Assembly: GCA_012840395.1 (NCBI GenBank)
Contig: DULL01000106.1
Span: 1-42,277 of the forward strand
Direction of reading: 5' to 3'
Source: Clostridiaceae bacterium
Lineage (GTDB): Bacteria; Bacillota; Clostridia; Acetivibrionales; DULL01
Length of the DNA stretch: 42,277 bases
The position numbers and the translations under genes are program-made. Below the pieces are notes generated by a model, which saw only the letters and a list, made by a program, of their open reading frames with translations, was not told the DNA's origin and ran no database searches. Positions 15,957 to 25,086 of the stretch are shown one piece after another (within the stretch, counting starts at the first letter, position 1; each line of letters opens with the position of its first letter).

Positions 15957-16538
15957 ATGAAAAAAGCTATGGATAAAGAATCCTTATTAAGTCTTTGTGA
16001 TAAGATAATTAACAAGGATGATCAGGTTAAAATAGCGACACTTAGTGATGAGCTGACAATTTCACAAGTAGTAAAGTTTTTTGACCGGCAAAATAGAAAC
16101 TTTACGAAAACAATGATACAAAACTATGTAAGAGTAGGGTTGTTGCCTCCTCCTTTTGAAAAGAGGTATTATACTAAAAATCATCTTATACTTCTTGCTT
16201 TAATTGATAATCTCAAGGAGATATACACCTTGGAAGAAATAAAAGCAGTTCTTCAGCCTATCAGGAACAATCCGGAAATTTTTGAAGACGATATTATTAA
16301 AGTAAGCGATATTTACAACAACTATCTTGCCATGAGAAAAGAAAGTCTTAACACCTGGAAAAAGTTATTACCTGATCTTTTCGATAACATGGAAATTCTT
16401 CTTAAAAAAGATGGAATAACCGGTGATGAGATAAATAAGGCGTCTGCTTTCATGATTGCCCTTACTATTATGGCAAACACTGTAGCAATGAAGGATTTGA
16501 TAAGAGAGATAATTAATGAATATATCCAGGAAAATTAA
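15957..16538 (+). CDS. DUF1836 family DNA-binding protein
   Basis: DUF1836 proteins are MerR-like winged-helix proteins of Firmicutes with unknown targets. The 193-residue sequence has the family pattern: an N-terminal stretch leading to FTKTMIQNYVRVGLLPPPFEKRYYTKNHL (about residues 53-80), which looks like a MerR helix-turn-helix plus wing, then LEEIKAVLQPI. The C-terminal half is helical, with no metal or ligand motif seen. GAGAGGAG lies 10 bases before the ATG. No partner gene lies within 300 bases on either side, so the target is unknown. It may control its own gene. Confidence 0.85.
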   Translation: MKKAMDKESLLSLCDKIINKDDQVKIATLSDELTISQVVKFFDRQNRNFTKTMIQNYVRVGLLPPPFEKRYYTKNHLILLALIDNLKEIYTLEEIKAVLQPIRNNPEIFEDDIIKVSDIYNNYLAMRKESLNTWKKLLPDLFDNMEILLKKDGITGDEINKASAFMIALTIMANTVAMKDLIREIINEYIQEN

Positions 16539-16851
16539 GAATATAATAAATTTTTCCACAAAAATGTTTGAGGGACGGCTCGAACATTATCTGCAGGAAA
16601 GCTTCCCTCTGATTATTAAAAGGAATTTTAAACAAGTAGGATTATTTAACTGCATACTCAGGTCTTTCACAGAAAACATGCAAATACTCTCCGATTTCCG
16701 GATAAAGGTTGTGAATACTTCTGCATAAGCAATTCTCATAAAATGACCGAAAATGAAAAATATAAATTATATTTTTATTATGTTTGATAGTGAGTGCAAA
16801 ATTTGACGAAATATAATATAATATAGAAAAGAAGTTAAGGAGCTGATCCCT
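16539..16851. other. Gap between the DUF1836 gene and zapA
   Basis: A 9-bp hairpin (ATGTTTGAG 16564-16572, loop GGACGG, CTCGAACAT 16579-16587) is the clearest structure; it has no T-run. A 70-codon frame (16516-16728) crosses it, but I do not support it as a gene. The last 60 bases have TA-rich repeats that probably hold the zapA promoter. Confidence 0.45.
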
Positions 16852-17262
16852 GTGGCTGCCAAAAACAAGGTTGAGGTTAGGATAGGTGGAAAGGATTACA
16901 TTTTAGTCGGGTCTGAATCAGATGAATACATCCAGAAAGTCGCCCTATACATTGATAAAAAAATGAATGAAGTTACCAGGATGAATAACAAACTGAGCAC
17001 ATCATTAGCAGCAGTTCTGACAGCCGTAAATGTTGCAGATGATTTATTTAAAATTCAGCAAAGGGAAGCGAATCTAACCGGTGAACTTGAGAGAACAAAA
17101 GAAGAACTTGAGCAGTTGCGGACAGAAGTAAAGAAGCTTTCAGCAGAAAATTCTACTTTACTAAGTAAGAACAAAGACCTTCAAATTGAGTTGGCTAAAA
17201 GAGAAGCTGAGTTGAAGGAAGTAAGAAATTCTATTGAAAAATATACAAGGTTGAAGGGTTAA
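16852..17262 (+). CDS. zapA: Cell division protein ZapA
   Basis: ZapA binds FtsZ and bundles its filaments, helping the division ring to form. The 136-residue protein has the ZapA head domain (about 1-70, with KNKVEVRIGGKDYILVGSES and YIQKVALYIDKKMNEV) and a long coiled coil (about 70-130) through which it dimerises. This is longer than the 85-residue Bacillus form but usual in clostridia. The start is GTG with AAGGAG nine bases upstream. A strong terminator follows the gene. The next gene codes for a U32 protein, an order often seen in clostridia. Confidence 0.92.
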   Translation: MAAKNKVEVRIGGKDYILVGSESDEYIQKVALYIDKKMNEVTRMNNKLSTSLAAVLTAVNVADDLFKIQQREANLTGELERTKEELEQLRTEVKKLSAENSTLLSKNKDLQIELAKREAELKEVRNSIEKYTRLKG

Positions 17263-17296
17263 GAGTAGGATGAAATGAGAATATTATTAACTAGAG

Positions 17297-17322
17297 AAGC
17301 GCTGAACATAAGCGCTTTTTTA
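17297..17322 (+). terminator. Terminator after zapA
   Basis: AAGCGCT (17297-17303) pairs with AGCGCTT (17311-17317) around a 7-base loop, followed by T6. Confidence 0.85.
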
Positions 17323-17368
17323 ACGACTTTACAACTCTGTTCCTTGATTGGAGAGATGAAAGAAAGAA

Positions 17369-19894
17369 ATGGATAATAATTTTATAGAACTATTAGCGCC
17401 TGCAGGGGACTGGGAAGCATTTTTGGCGGCAGTTGAAAATGGTGCCAATGCTGTTTATCTTGGCGGAAAATTATTTAATGCCCGGCAACAAGCAAGTAAT
17501 TTTGACGGGAAACAGCTTGTTGAAGCGATTGATTATGCCCATGTAAGTGATGTAAAAGTATACCTGACTGTAAACACTATAATTTCAGAAGAAGAAATGG
17601 AAGAAGCTCTTGCTTTTGTAAAGGAGGCTTATATTGCAGGAATTGACGGGATTATTGTTCAGGACATCGGTTTAGCAAGTCTTGTTAAAAAAACTTTGCC
17701 TGATCTGGATATTCACGCCAGTACACAGATGACTGTATATAACCTGGAAGGAGTGGAATTATTAAAGAATCTGGGGTTTAAGCGTGTGATACTGGCAAGA
17801 GAGCTTTCTCTGGATGAAATTCTCCATATCACTAAAAATACTGATATAGATATTGAAATCTTTGTTCATGGAGCACTATGTATAAGTTATTCAGGTCAAT
17901 GCCTTATGAGCAGCATGATAGGAGGGCGGAGCGGCAACAGGGGGAAATGTGCCCAACCTTGCAGGCTACCATATACTTTTAACAATGAAAAAAAATATCT
18001 GTTAAGCCCCAAAGATTTAAGCACAATACATATACTTGACAGCATTATAGAAGCTGGTGTCAGATCCCTGAAAATAGAGGGAAGAATGAAAACACCGGAG
18101 TATGTGGCTACAGTTGTAAGGATATACAGAAAATATATGGATAAGGTACTTGACCTAAAGAATAATAATAAATCTATAAGCTATACTGTTGAAGAAAGTG
18201 ATTTGAAGGACCTTACCCAGATATTTAACAGAGGAGGATTTTCAAAAGGATATCTGAAGGGAAAACCTGGCAGAGACCTGATGGCATATCATAAGCCAAA
18301 AAACTGGGGAATTAATATAGGAAAAGTTATATCCTATGATAATAAAAGCAGCAATATAAAACTGAAATTAGAAGATAGTCTTTCGATAGGTGACGGAATT
18401 GAAATATGGAATGGGGAAGATAATAGCCCTGGAACAGTTGTAACCCGCATTGTCAGGGATGGAAAGAAAATAACTTCTGCCAACAAAGGCGATATAGTAA
18501 ATGTAGGTGATATAAGGGGAAAAATAAGCAAAGGAAATCCTGTTTACAGGACTTCAGAAAAAAGACTTAATATTGCTGCCAGAGAGTCCTTTACTAAAAG
18601 ATCAGGTATAAAAGTTCCCATTATGGGAAGAATGGAAATCCATGCTAACAAGCCCCTTTCCCTGATGCTATGGGATGCGGGCGGAAATACAGTACATGTT
18701 CTGTCTGATTTTATTCCGGAAACTGCAATAAATTATCCTATTACTGAAGAAAGGGTAAAAACACAGTTGAACAAAACCGGGGATACGCCCTTTGAATTTG
18801 CTGAACTTTTTATAGATATTGAGGGCTCTTTGTCTGTACCGGCAAGTGAAATAAATAAAATCAGGCGTATGGCACTGGAAGAACTGCAAAAGACTAAAAC
18901 CCATAAATTCCGTAGAAATAAAGAGAGCATAAGGCATGAAGATAAATTATATCTTTATGCAGAAATGCCTTTCAGCAATAAAAGTGAAATAACTTCTGAA
19001 GTGTTCAAACTGTCTGTCCTATTCTATGACTATAATAATAAAGAAATATATAATCCAGAGAAGCTTAACAGTATAAATGTGGAAAGAATATATCTTCCCT
19101 TTAGATCATTTTTCAATGAGAATTTGCCATTTGTTGTTGATGCATTGCACAGGCAGGGAAAAGAAATATTTGCCTGGTTACCTTCTATAACAAAGGGAAA
19201 TTATGATAAGGTGATAAAATCCGGCTTAAATAAAATTATAGAAATGGATATAAACGGATTTTTGATCGGGAATATTGGTTCATTAGGATTTTTCAGGGAT
19301 TATCCGGATATTAAACTTGTTGGTGACTTTTCTTTTAATATTTTTAACAGCTTTACAATCAATAAATTATTCCAACTTGGATTGCAGGAGGTTACCCTTA
19401 CTCCCGAAATGACTATCTATCAGATAGAATCAATTAAAAAAGGACTTCCAGATAATTCAGGAAATATTGAAGCTTTGGTATATGGAAGAATACCATTGAT
19501 GACAAGTGAGCATTGCGTTATAGGAAGCACTTTTGGAGATTCGGGCGGAAAGTCAAGGTGTAGCTCCAGGCCTTGCAAAAACCAGAATAATGTAATTAGA
19601 GACAGAATGGGAATGGATTTTCCTGTAATAAGCGATGATATCGATTGCAGAAGCGTTATTCTCAACTCAAAGGTATTGTTTATACCGGATATGATTGAAA
19701 GATTGAAGAAATCACCGGTAAATATGGGACGTATATGCATATATGATGAAAGTATTGACAGGATAAATGAGATTGTATCCTTGTACAGAAATATAATATA
19801 CGGTGAAACGAAAGATGCAGACAAATTTAAGGAATTAATCCGGAGCATTAAAGAGCAAGGATTTACCAAAGGACATTACTTTAAAGGTGTGTGA
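17369..19894 (+). CDS. Long U32-family protein (RlhA/TrhP-like)
   Basis: The U32 family was named for collagenase-like peptidases, but its well-studied members RlhA and TrhP help hydroxylate cytidine in 23S rRNA or uridine in tRNA. This 841-residue protein starts with ELLAPAGDWEAFLAAVENGANAVYLGG and holds the U32 signature EIFVHGALCISYSGQCLMSS, then GNRGKCAQPCR, with the Cys set thought to hold an iron-sulfur cluster. A middle collagenase-associated region (DUF3656-type) and a second barrel-like C-terminal part with SEHCVIG and CSSRPC follow. GGAGAGATGA precedes the ATG. The length fits the long clostridial form. The RNA-hydroxylation role is inferred. Confidence 0.9.
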   Translation: MDNNFIELLAPAGDWEAFLAAVENGANAVYLGGKLFNARQQASNFDGKQLVEAIDYAHVSDVKVYLTVNTIISEEEMEEALAFVKEAYIAGIDGIIVQDIGLASLVKKTLPDLDIHASTQMTVYNLEGVELLKNLGFKRVILARELSLDEILHITKNTDIDIEIFVHGALCISYSGQCLMSSMIGGRSGNRGKCAQPCRLPYTFNNEKKYLLSPKDLSTIHILDSIIEAGVRSLKIEGRMKTPEYVATVVRIYRKYMDKVLDLKNNNKSISYTVEESDLKDLTQIFNRGGFSKGYLKGKPGRDLMAYHKPKNWGINIGKVISYDNKSSNIKLKLEDSLSIGDGIEIWNGEDNSPGTVVTRIVRDGKKITSANKGDIVNVGDIRGKISKGNPVYRTSEKRLNIAARESFTKRSGIKVPIMGRMEIHANKPLSLMLWDAGGNTVHVLSDFIPETAINYPITEERVKTQLNKTGDTPFEFAELFIDIEGSLSVPASEINKIRRMALEELQKTKTHKFRRNKESIRHEDKLYLYAEMPFSNKSEITSEVFKLSVLFYDYNNKEIYNPEKLNSINVERIYLPFRSFFNENLPFVVDALHRQGKEIFAWLPSITKGNYDKVIKSGLNKIIEMDINGFLIGNIGSLGFFRDYPDIKLVGDFSFNIFNSFTINKLFQLGLQEVTLTPEMTIYQIESIKKGLPDNSGNIEALVYGRIPLMTSEHCVIGSTFGDSGGKSRCSSRPCKNQNNVIRDRMGMDFPVISDDIDCRSVILNSKVLFIPDMIERLKKSPVNMGRICIYDESIDRINEIVSLYRNIIYGETKDADKFKELIRSIKEQGFTKGHYFKGV

Positions 19895-19967
19895 GATAGT
19901 TTAAAACAGTATTTATGTCAGCATGTATACTGGTATGTGTATTATAAATAAGGTTTGGGGGTATTAA

Positions 19968-20591
19968 ATGTTGGGAAACGAGATTAATGTATTCATTAAG
20001 TTAATGGATGGAGGCAAACTTCCTGAATATATTTCGGTAAATTCAGCCGGATGTGATTTATATGCCACTGAGAATATGATATTACAGCCGGGGGAGACAA
20101 AGGTCATGCCTTTAAATTTTATAATGGCAATGGATAATAATGTTGAAGCACAGGTAAGACCTAGAAGCGGACTGTCCCTTAAAACCTATCTGAGAATTCC
20201 AAACAGTCCGGGAACAATTGACAGCGATTACAGAAATGTGGTTGGTATAATACTTGAAAATACATATAATATCAGCTGCCTGCCTTATCAAATAATTGAG
20301 GATCCAGGCTTGCTTGATAAACTGAATAAAGAGTACCGTGGAATTAAACTGGGAGACTACTTGAAACAAGAAAAAGGTATTGATATATCAGCTTATGGAA
20401 ACCGGGGAATATTTAATGAAATAATCTATATTGATAATAATGGATATCCCTTTGGCACATTATATATAAAAAAGGGCGATAGAATAGCTCAGATGGTATT
20501 TGCGGAGTATAAGAAAGCAAATTTTGTAATTCATCCAAATCCAGAGTTAATAGGCAAAAACAGAGGAGGAGGTTTCGGACATTCAGGATAG
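19968..20591 (+). CDS. dut: dUTPase with a large insertion
   Basis: Trimeric dUTPases split dUTP to dUMP and pyrophosphate, keeping uracil out of DNA and feeding dTMP synthesis. All five motifs are present: AGCDLYA (27-33), RPRSGLSLK (64-72), PGTIDSDYRN (81-90), GDRIAQMVF (170-178) and RGGGFGHSG (199-207). The catalytic Asp of motif 3 is retained. The protein is 207 residues against about 145-150 for the family, because some 60 residues are inserted between motifs 3 and 4 (about 101-162). The last motif has GHSG instead of the usual GSTG. TTTGGGGG precedes the ATG. The gene seems to stand alone. Confidence 0.9.
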   Translation: MLGNEINVFIKLMDGGKLPEYISVNSAGCDLYATENMILQPGETKVMPLNFIMAMDNNVEAQVRPRSGLSLKTYLRIPNSPGTIDSDYRNVVGIILENTYNISCLPYQIIEDPGLLDKLNKEYRGIKLGDYLKQEKGIDISAYGNRGIFNEIIYIDNNGYPFGTLYIKKGDRIAQMVFAEYKKANFVIHPNPELIGKNRGGGFGHSG

Positions 20592-20759
20592 TAACGGGCA
20601 AAACTGTTGCGGATAGCAAGGTTTTGGTGTATTCTATATTTATATATTTATTTATGTATTAATTATTTTTTTATTTTATGTATCTATTAAATTATTTAAT
20701 ATTTTTATTTATTAGGGTGCTTGAGTTTAGCTCTAAAATTCATTTACTGGAGGGAGACC

Positions 20760-22007
20760 ATGGATTCAACTAATTTAAGCCTGGCAAATTTTATGAATAT
20801 GCCTGAATGTGATATCATGCAGAGAGCAGAGATTTTTTATGAGTTTATTGAAGATTATATTGATAAGAAGCATTTTCAATATAAAAGGGTAGCTACAAAT
20901 GGCTCCGGACCGGTTAGAAAAGTTATTGACCGGTATACAGGAGAAATCAGAGAAATGGTTTATCTTGCCTCAAATGATTATCTAAATTTAACAGCCCATC
21001 CAAAAGTAATCGCGGCAGGAAGAGAAGCTTTAGAAAAATATGGGGCTGGAGCAGGCAGTGTCCCATTACTGGGAGGAACAACAGATTTGCATATAAAACT
21101 TGAAGAAAGAGTTGCTAAATTCAAGAGCTGTGAATCTGCTATTATTTATACATCGGGATTTGGATCAAATGCCGGAACGTTGCTTTCACTTCTGGGAGAA
21201 AATGATACTGCGGTTTTGGACATGCTTGTGCATGCAAGTATTATAGATGGTTGCAAAAATACAAATATAAACTTTTTCAGGCACAATGATATGGACTCCC
21301 TTGAAAAAACCTTAAAAAAGGTAAAAGATAAGTTCAGGACAAAATTAATTGCTGTAGATGGCGTCTATTCAATGGATGGAGATATTGCACCCCTTGACCG
21401 GATAGTAGAAATTGCAAAACATTATGGTGCTTATGTTATGGTTGATGAGGCTCATGCATCGGGAGTTATAGGCAAAAACGGCAGAGGAACTCCGGAACAC
21501 TGCAATGTGGAAGGCAAAGTGGATATTGTAGCTGGTACATTTTCAAAAGCATTAGGAGCAGTTGGCGGATTTATAGCTGCAAATAAAGAACTGGTTACTC
21601 TACTACACTTTTATTCAAGACCCTATATGTTTTCAACAGCAATGACACCTCAATCTGCCGCTTCACTGATTGCTGCAATGGATGTAATTGAAGAGGAACC
21701 AGAACTGAGAGAAAAACTATGGGAAAATATCAGATATTTCAGAAAAAATCTGCTGGATTTGGGATTTAATCTTGGAAATTCTGAGACAGCCATATTCCCC
21801 ATAATAATTGGAGATGATTATAAAGTAAGGGAAGTTTGCAGAGAACTGCATGAAAATAATATCTATGTGAATCCAGTACTATATCCCGCTGTGCCAAGAA
21901 AGTTATCCAGAATCAGGATGAGTGTAATGTCTGCCCATACAAAGGAGCACTTGGATAAAGCCCTGAATGTACTTGAAGACGTAGGCAGAAAATATGATCT
22001 GATATAA
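20760..22007 (+). CDS. Alpha-oxoamine synthase (KBL/BioF/SPT-like PLP enzyme)
   Basis: These PLP enzymes join an amino acid to an acyl-CoA with loss of CO2, as in glycine C-acetyltransferase, 8-amino-7-oxononanoate synthase and serine palmitoyltransferase. The fold-type-I features are clear: SNDYLNLTAHP, GAGSVPLLGGT, VDEAHASGVIG, and TFSKALGAVGGF with the PLP lysine near residue 263. An N-terminal extension of about 45 residues precedes the core. I chose ATG 20760, which has GGAGGGAGA directly upstream, over a TTG at 20721. No biotin, threonine or lipid genes lie nearby, so the true acyl-CoA and amino acid cannot be chosen from context. Confidence 0.88.
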   Translation: MDSTNLSLANFMNMPECDIMQRAEIFYEFIEDYIDKKHFQYKRVATNGSGPVRKVIDRYTGEIREMVYLASNDYLNLTAHPKVIAAGREALEKYGAGAGSVPLLGGTTDLHIKLEERVAKFKSCESAIIYTSGFGSNAGTLLSLLGENDTAVLDMLVHASIIDGCKNTNINFFRHNDMDSLEKTLKKVKDKFRTKLIAVDGVYSMDGDIAPLDRIVEIAKHYGAYVMVDEAHASGVIGKNGRGTPEHCNVEGKVDIVAGTFSKALGAVGGFIAANKELVTLLHFYSRPYMFSTAMTPQSAASLIAAMDVIEEEPELREKLWENIRYFRKNLLDLGFNLGNSETAIFPIIIGDDYKVREVCRELHENNIYVNPVLYPAVPRKLSRIRMSVMSAHTKEHLDKALNVLEDVGRKYDLI

Positions 22008-22188
22008 CTTCATATTCATATTTATATAGGGGAATAATATTCATAATATCATTGATTAAATTCTTCTAATAGGGTATCCTTATATTAAGAAGTGCTCTAT
22101 GGAAAAATGAATATTATCATTTGAAGAATTATTGTAGTGATGCCAGATTGTAACCATAACATTCAAATTTTGAAAGGGGTTTTGCGAT

Positions 22189-22617
22189 ATGCTGGTGAGA
22201 AACTGCGCGGGTGGTGTCGTCTTCTGCCCTGAAGGAAAAAGGGTTTTCCTTCTAAAGAATGAAAAAGGCGAATGGGTATTCCCAAAGGGATTAATTAAAG
22301 AAGGTTTATTGTCAAGTCAGGTAGCATTAGACAAAGTCAAGGAAGAAACCGGGATAACAGCTGAAATTATTTCCCCGGCAGGTCATACGAGCTATGAATT
22401 CTATTCTATAACACGGCAAAGGCCGGTCTGCAATAAAATTATCTGGTATATTATGAGATCACTGCAAGATGATTTTAAAATTAATAAGGAAAAAAATTTT
22501 ACGGACGGCGGTTTTTTCGATATTGAAGAAGCCATGAATCTTGTTACCTATAGTCAGGACAAATCTTTGCTAAATTTCTCTTATATGAAATACAAAGATT
22601 TAATAGCTGTGGTTTGA
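22189..22617 (+). CDS. Nudix-fold protein with degenerate Nudix box
   Basis: Nudix hydrolases cleave nucleoside-diphosphate-linked compounds with the box Gx5Ex7REUxEExGU. Here the box is residues 34-56: G34 and E52-E53-x-G55-I56 remain, but E40 is Leu, R48 is Asp and E49 is Lys. The fold context (GGVVFCPEGKRVFLLKNEKGEWVFPKG) is fully Nudix-like. Loss of the R-E pair suggests weakened, altered or lost catalysis, perhaps a ligand-binding role. GAAAGGGG lies upstream of the ATG. yigZ follows after 43 bases, so cotranscription is likely. The rest of the protein (SYEFYSITRQRPVCNKIIWY) looks well conserved, arguing against a decaying gene. Confidence 0.82.
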   Translation: MLVRNCAGGVVFCPEGKRVFLLKNEKGEWVFPKGLIKEGLLSSQVALDKVKEETGITAEIISPAGHTSYEFYSITRQRPVCNKIIWYIMRSLQDDFKINKEKNFTDGGFFDIEEAMNLVTYSQDKSLLNFSYMKYKDLIAVV

Positions 22618-22660
22618 TAACTGCTGAACTTAATGAAATAAAATTTTGTTAAGAGGTACA

Positions 22661-23305
22661 ATGGAGATAGAATATAAAACTGTACTTAAGGAAGCTGTTG
22701 CAGAGTTTGAGGAAAAGAAGTCCAAGTTTATTGCGTCTGTAAAACCTGTGTCCAAAGAGGAAGAAGCTCTGGAATTTATCAACAGGATAAAGTCCAGATA
22801 CTGGGACGCTACTCATAACGTGTACGCATATTATATTGGCGGTGATGTTACAACCCAGAGATTCAGTGACGACGGAGAACCTTCAGGTACGGCAGGTATG
22901 CCGGTATTAGAGGTAATTAAAAGAATGGATGTCCGAGACTTAGTAGTTGTAGTAACCAGGTATTTTGGAGGAACTCTGCTTGGAGCTACAGGTCTTGTGA
23001 GGGCATACAGCAAAAGTGCAACTCTTGGCATTGAAGCTGCAGGGATTGTTAAAAAATCATTGTGTACTGAAGTGAAAGCTATAGTAGAATATACACTTTG
23101 GGGCAAAGTACAGAACTTAATTCAGAAGAAAGGATATCCCGTAAATAATATTTCTTATGGCCAGGATATAGATATATCCATATTTGTGCCTGTTGGTGAA
23201 GCAGATGATTTTTTAATCCTGATGGAGGAGGAAACCAACGGCAGGGCAGTTACTGAATTGGGAGAAAAAATGTACGTACCTATGAATGAGACCTTTTTCA
23301 AATAG
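22661..23305 (+). CDS. yigZ: YigZ/IMPACT family protein (UPF0029)
   Basis: YigZ proteins are two-domain proteins of uncertain role; the eukaryotic relative IMPACT controls the Gcn2 translation kinase. The N-terminal UPF0029 domain (about 15-125) shows KSKFIASVKPV, ATHNVYAYYIG, FSDDGEPSGTAGMPVLEV and VVVTRYFGGTLLGATGLVRAY, all classic. A C-terminal DUF1949 ferredoxin-like domain (about 140-205) follows. I chose ATG 22661, which has AAGAGG upstream, over TTG 22646. The stop codon overlaps the end of the convergent histidine kinase gene by 8 bases, so no terminator lies between them. Confidence 0.93.
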   Translation: MEIEYKTVLKEAVAEFEEKKSKFIASVKPVSKEEEALEFINRIKSRYWDATHNVYAYYIGGDVTTQRFSDDGEPSGTAGMPVLEVIKRMDVRDLVVVVTRYFGGTLLGATGLVRAYSKSATLGIEAAGIVKKSLCTEVKAIVEYTLWGKVQNLIQKKGYPVNNISYGQDIDISIFVPVGEADDFLILMEEETNGRAVTELGEKMYVPMNETFFK

Positions 23306-24023
23306 TAGTGTTAGTTATATTATTCATATGGGCTTTATTATTTATTGGTATTTCAATAATAAACTCACTGCCTTCACCTTCTTTGCTTAATAGGCTTATT
23401 TTCCCCTTATGCAGGTCAGTAAAATATTTGGCAATTGAAAGTCCTATACCTATTCCTTCAGAACTGGCAGAAAGAGGACTTCCTACATGGCTGAAACGTT
23501 CGAAAATAAGGTCCTGCATTTTATCAGGTATTCCGATTCCTGTGTCTTTTACAGAAATATATGCTTTATTATCTAAACAAGATACTTTTACTGTAACTTT
23601 TCCACCTGATGGTGTAAACTTAAATGCATTTGAGAGAAGATTCAAAATAATTCTTTCAAACTTTTCAACATCTATTAATGCAAATATTTCTTTTTCAGAA
23701 CTCTCGAACTCAAGGTGAATTCCCTTTACATGGGCATAAGGAGCAGAGGTTTGTACTAATTCCTCAACTATTGGTACAATATTGCAATACCTGGGATTAA
23801 ATAAAATATGTTCATCTTCGGTTTTAATTAGGTCAGTAATACAATTTACAAGATGTAGAAGCCTGTAAGAATTGTGCTTTATTGCCTGAAAGTGTTTGGC
23901 TTGCATCATTATTACTTCTGAGAGGGGATCATTATTATGTTCTGTTAGTTGAATGGCACCAATTATAATATTTAATGGTGTTTTTATATCATGGAGAATA
24001 TCTATAAAATTCTCAGAGAACAT
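23298..24023 (-). CDS. Sensor-less cytoplasmic histidine kinase
   Basis: A 241-residue kinase with only the transmitter part. The dimerisation/phospho-acceptor helix carries H11 in ILHDIKTPLN. The ATPase domain has the N box (NLLSNAFKFTP), the G1 box (DTGIGIPD), the F box (IFERF) and the G2 box (GIGIGLSIAK). There is no membrane helix and no PAS or GAF domain, and no response regulator lies nearby. Orphan kinases in clostridia often feed or drain phosphate from Spo0A; that role is an inference. It has GGAGATGA eight bases before its ATG. Two possibilities remain: a full protein that senses a partner, or a kinase that has lost its sensor. Confidence 0.9.
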   Translation of the reverse strand: MFSENFIDILHDIKTPLNIIIGAIQLTEHNNDPLSEVIMMQAKHFQAIKHNSYRLLHLVNCITDLIKTEDEHILFNPRYCNIVPIVEELVQTSAPYAHVKGIHLEFESSEKEIFALIDVEKFERIILNLLSNAFKFTPSGGKVTVKVSCLDNKAYISVKDTGIGIPDKMQDLIFERFSHVGSPLSASSEGIGIGLSIAKYFTDLHKGKISLLSKEGEGSEFIIEIPINNKAHMNNITNTTI

Positions 24024-24190
24024 AATATAATCATCTCCAAATAAATAAATAAGAGAACATACTAATAAATTAAATATTAGGAAATAAAATGTTTATAAAT
24101 TAACCAAATTATAACCATTTTTTTACAATTTTATTCTATACAAAATGTGATTTTTTGTAAATATTATTTCCTGGAAGAATGGATATCCAC

Positions 24191-24219
24191 TTGTTAACGC
24201 ATGCTTATTCTGATATTAT
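24191..24219 (+). promoter_or_regulatory. Promoter of yebC
   Basis: TTGTTA (24191-24196), a 17-base spacer and TATTAT (24214-24219), ending 36 bases before the ATG. Confidence 0.6.
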
Positions 24220-24255
24220 ATTTTTATAAGCTTGAATTCAGGAGGTTTTATAATA

Positions 24256-24999
24256 ATGGCCGGACATTCTAAGTGGGCAAATATTAGGCATAAAAAAGGC
24301 AAAACTGATGCACAAAAAGGAAAACTGTTTACCAAAATAGGCAGGGAAATAGCAGTTGCAGTAAAAGAAGGAGGCCCAGATCCTGAATCAAATTCAAGGC
24401 TTAAGGATGCTATAGCAAAAGCAAAGGCTGCAAACATGCCTAATGAAAATATTATGAGAAGTATCCGGAAGGCAGCAGGAGAAGTAGATTCAGATAATTT
24501 TGAGGAAATTACTTATGAAGGATATGGTCCCGGTGGAGTTGCTGTAATTGTTGAATCCTTGACCGATAACAGAAATAGAACCGCAGGAGACATACGGCAC
24601 TATTTTGACAGATTTGGAGGGAATTTAGGTCAAACAGGCTGTGTATCGTTCATGTTTAATAAAAAGGGAGTTATTATTGTTGAAAAGAGTAATATAATAA
24701 CGGAAGATCAGATAATAATGGATGCTCTTGAAGCTGAAGCAGAAGATGTCAATATTGAAGAAGACTACTACGAGATCCTGACAGCAGCGGATGATTTTTC
24801 AAAAGTAAGAATAGCTCTTGAACAAAAAGGTTATGAATTTGCTGAGGCAAGTATAGAAATGTTACCTGTGACTACAACAAAATTAACTGACCCAAAACAT
24901 ATTGAAAATATGGAAAAGCTAATTGATAGCCTGGAAGATATGGATGATGTCCAAAATGTATATCATAACTGGGATATGCCTGAGACAAAGGAAGAATAA
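24256..24999 (+). CDS. yebC: YebC/PmpR family protein
   Basis: YebC proteins were long annotated as transcription regulators; work on several bacteria and mitochondria (TACO1) shows that members act on ribosomes stalled at proline stretches. The sequence is textbook: MAGHSKWANIRHKKGKTDAQ at the start, GYGPGGVAVIVESLTDNRNRT in the middle and a three-domain length of 247 residues. The true start is ATG 24256 with GGAGG at 24241-24245; an upstream in-frame TTG at 24232 lies ahead of that site. The gene ends at a very strong terminator. Whether this copy regulates transcription or translation is not visible. Confidence 0.96.
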   Translation: MAGHSKWANIRHKKGKTDAQKGKLFTKIGREIAVAVKEGGPDPESNSRLKDAIAKAKAANMPNENIMRSIRKAAGEVDSDNFEEITYEGYGPGGVAVIVESLTDNRNRTAGDIRHYFDRFGGNLGQTGCVSFMFNKKGVIIVEKSNIITEDQIIMDALEAEAEDVNIEEDYYEILTAADDFSKVRIALEQKGYEFAEASIEMLPVTTTKLTDPKHIENMEKLIDSLEDMDDVQNVYHNWDMPETKEE

Positions 25000-25013
25000 C
25001 TTGATATTAAGTT

Positions 25014-25056
25014 AAAAACCCCTTCTATATTAGTAAAATTATAGAAGGGGTTTTTT
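25014..25056. terminator. Strong terminator between yebC and the YmaF gene
   Basis: AAAAACCCCTTCTATA (25014-25029) pairs perfectly with TATAGAAGGGGTTTTT (25040-25055). A and T runs on both sides allow use in both directions. Confidence 0.92.
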
Positions 25057-25086
25057 ATATCCGGCAAAGAATTCTTCACTCCAAAC

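Noticed and set aside
16516-16728. A 70-codon frame overlapping the end of the DUF1836 gene
   Set aside because: Ribosome site is weak, the protein has no family look, and a stable hairpin crosses it. Not supported as a gene.
23308-23718. Forward frame opposite the histidine kinase
   Set aside because: Antisense shadow of the well-supported kinase, with no start site of its own.
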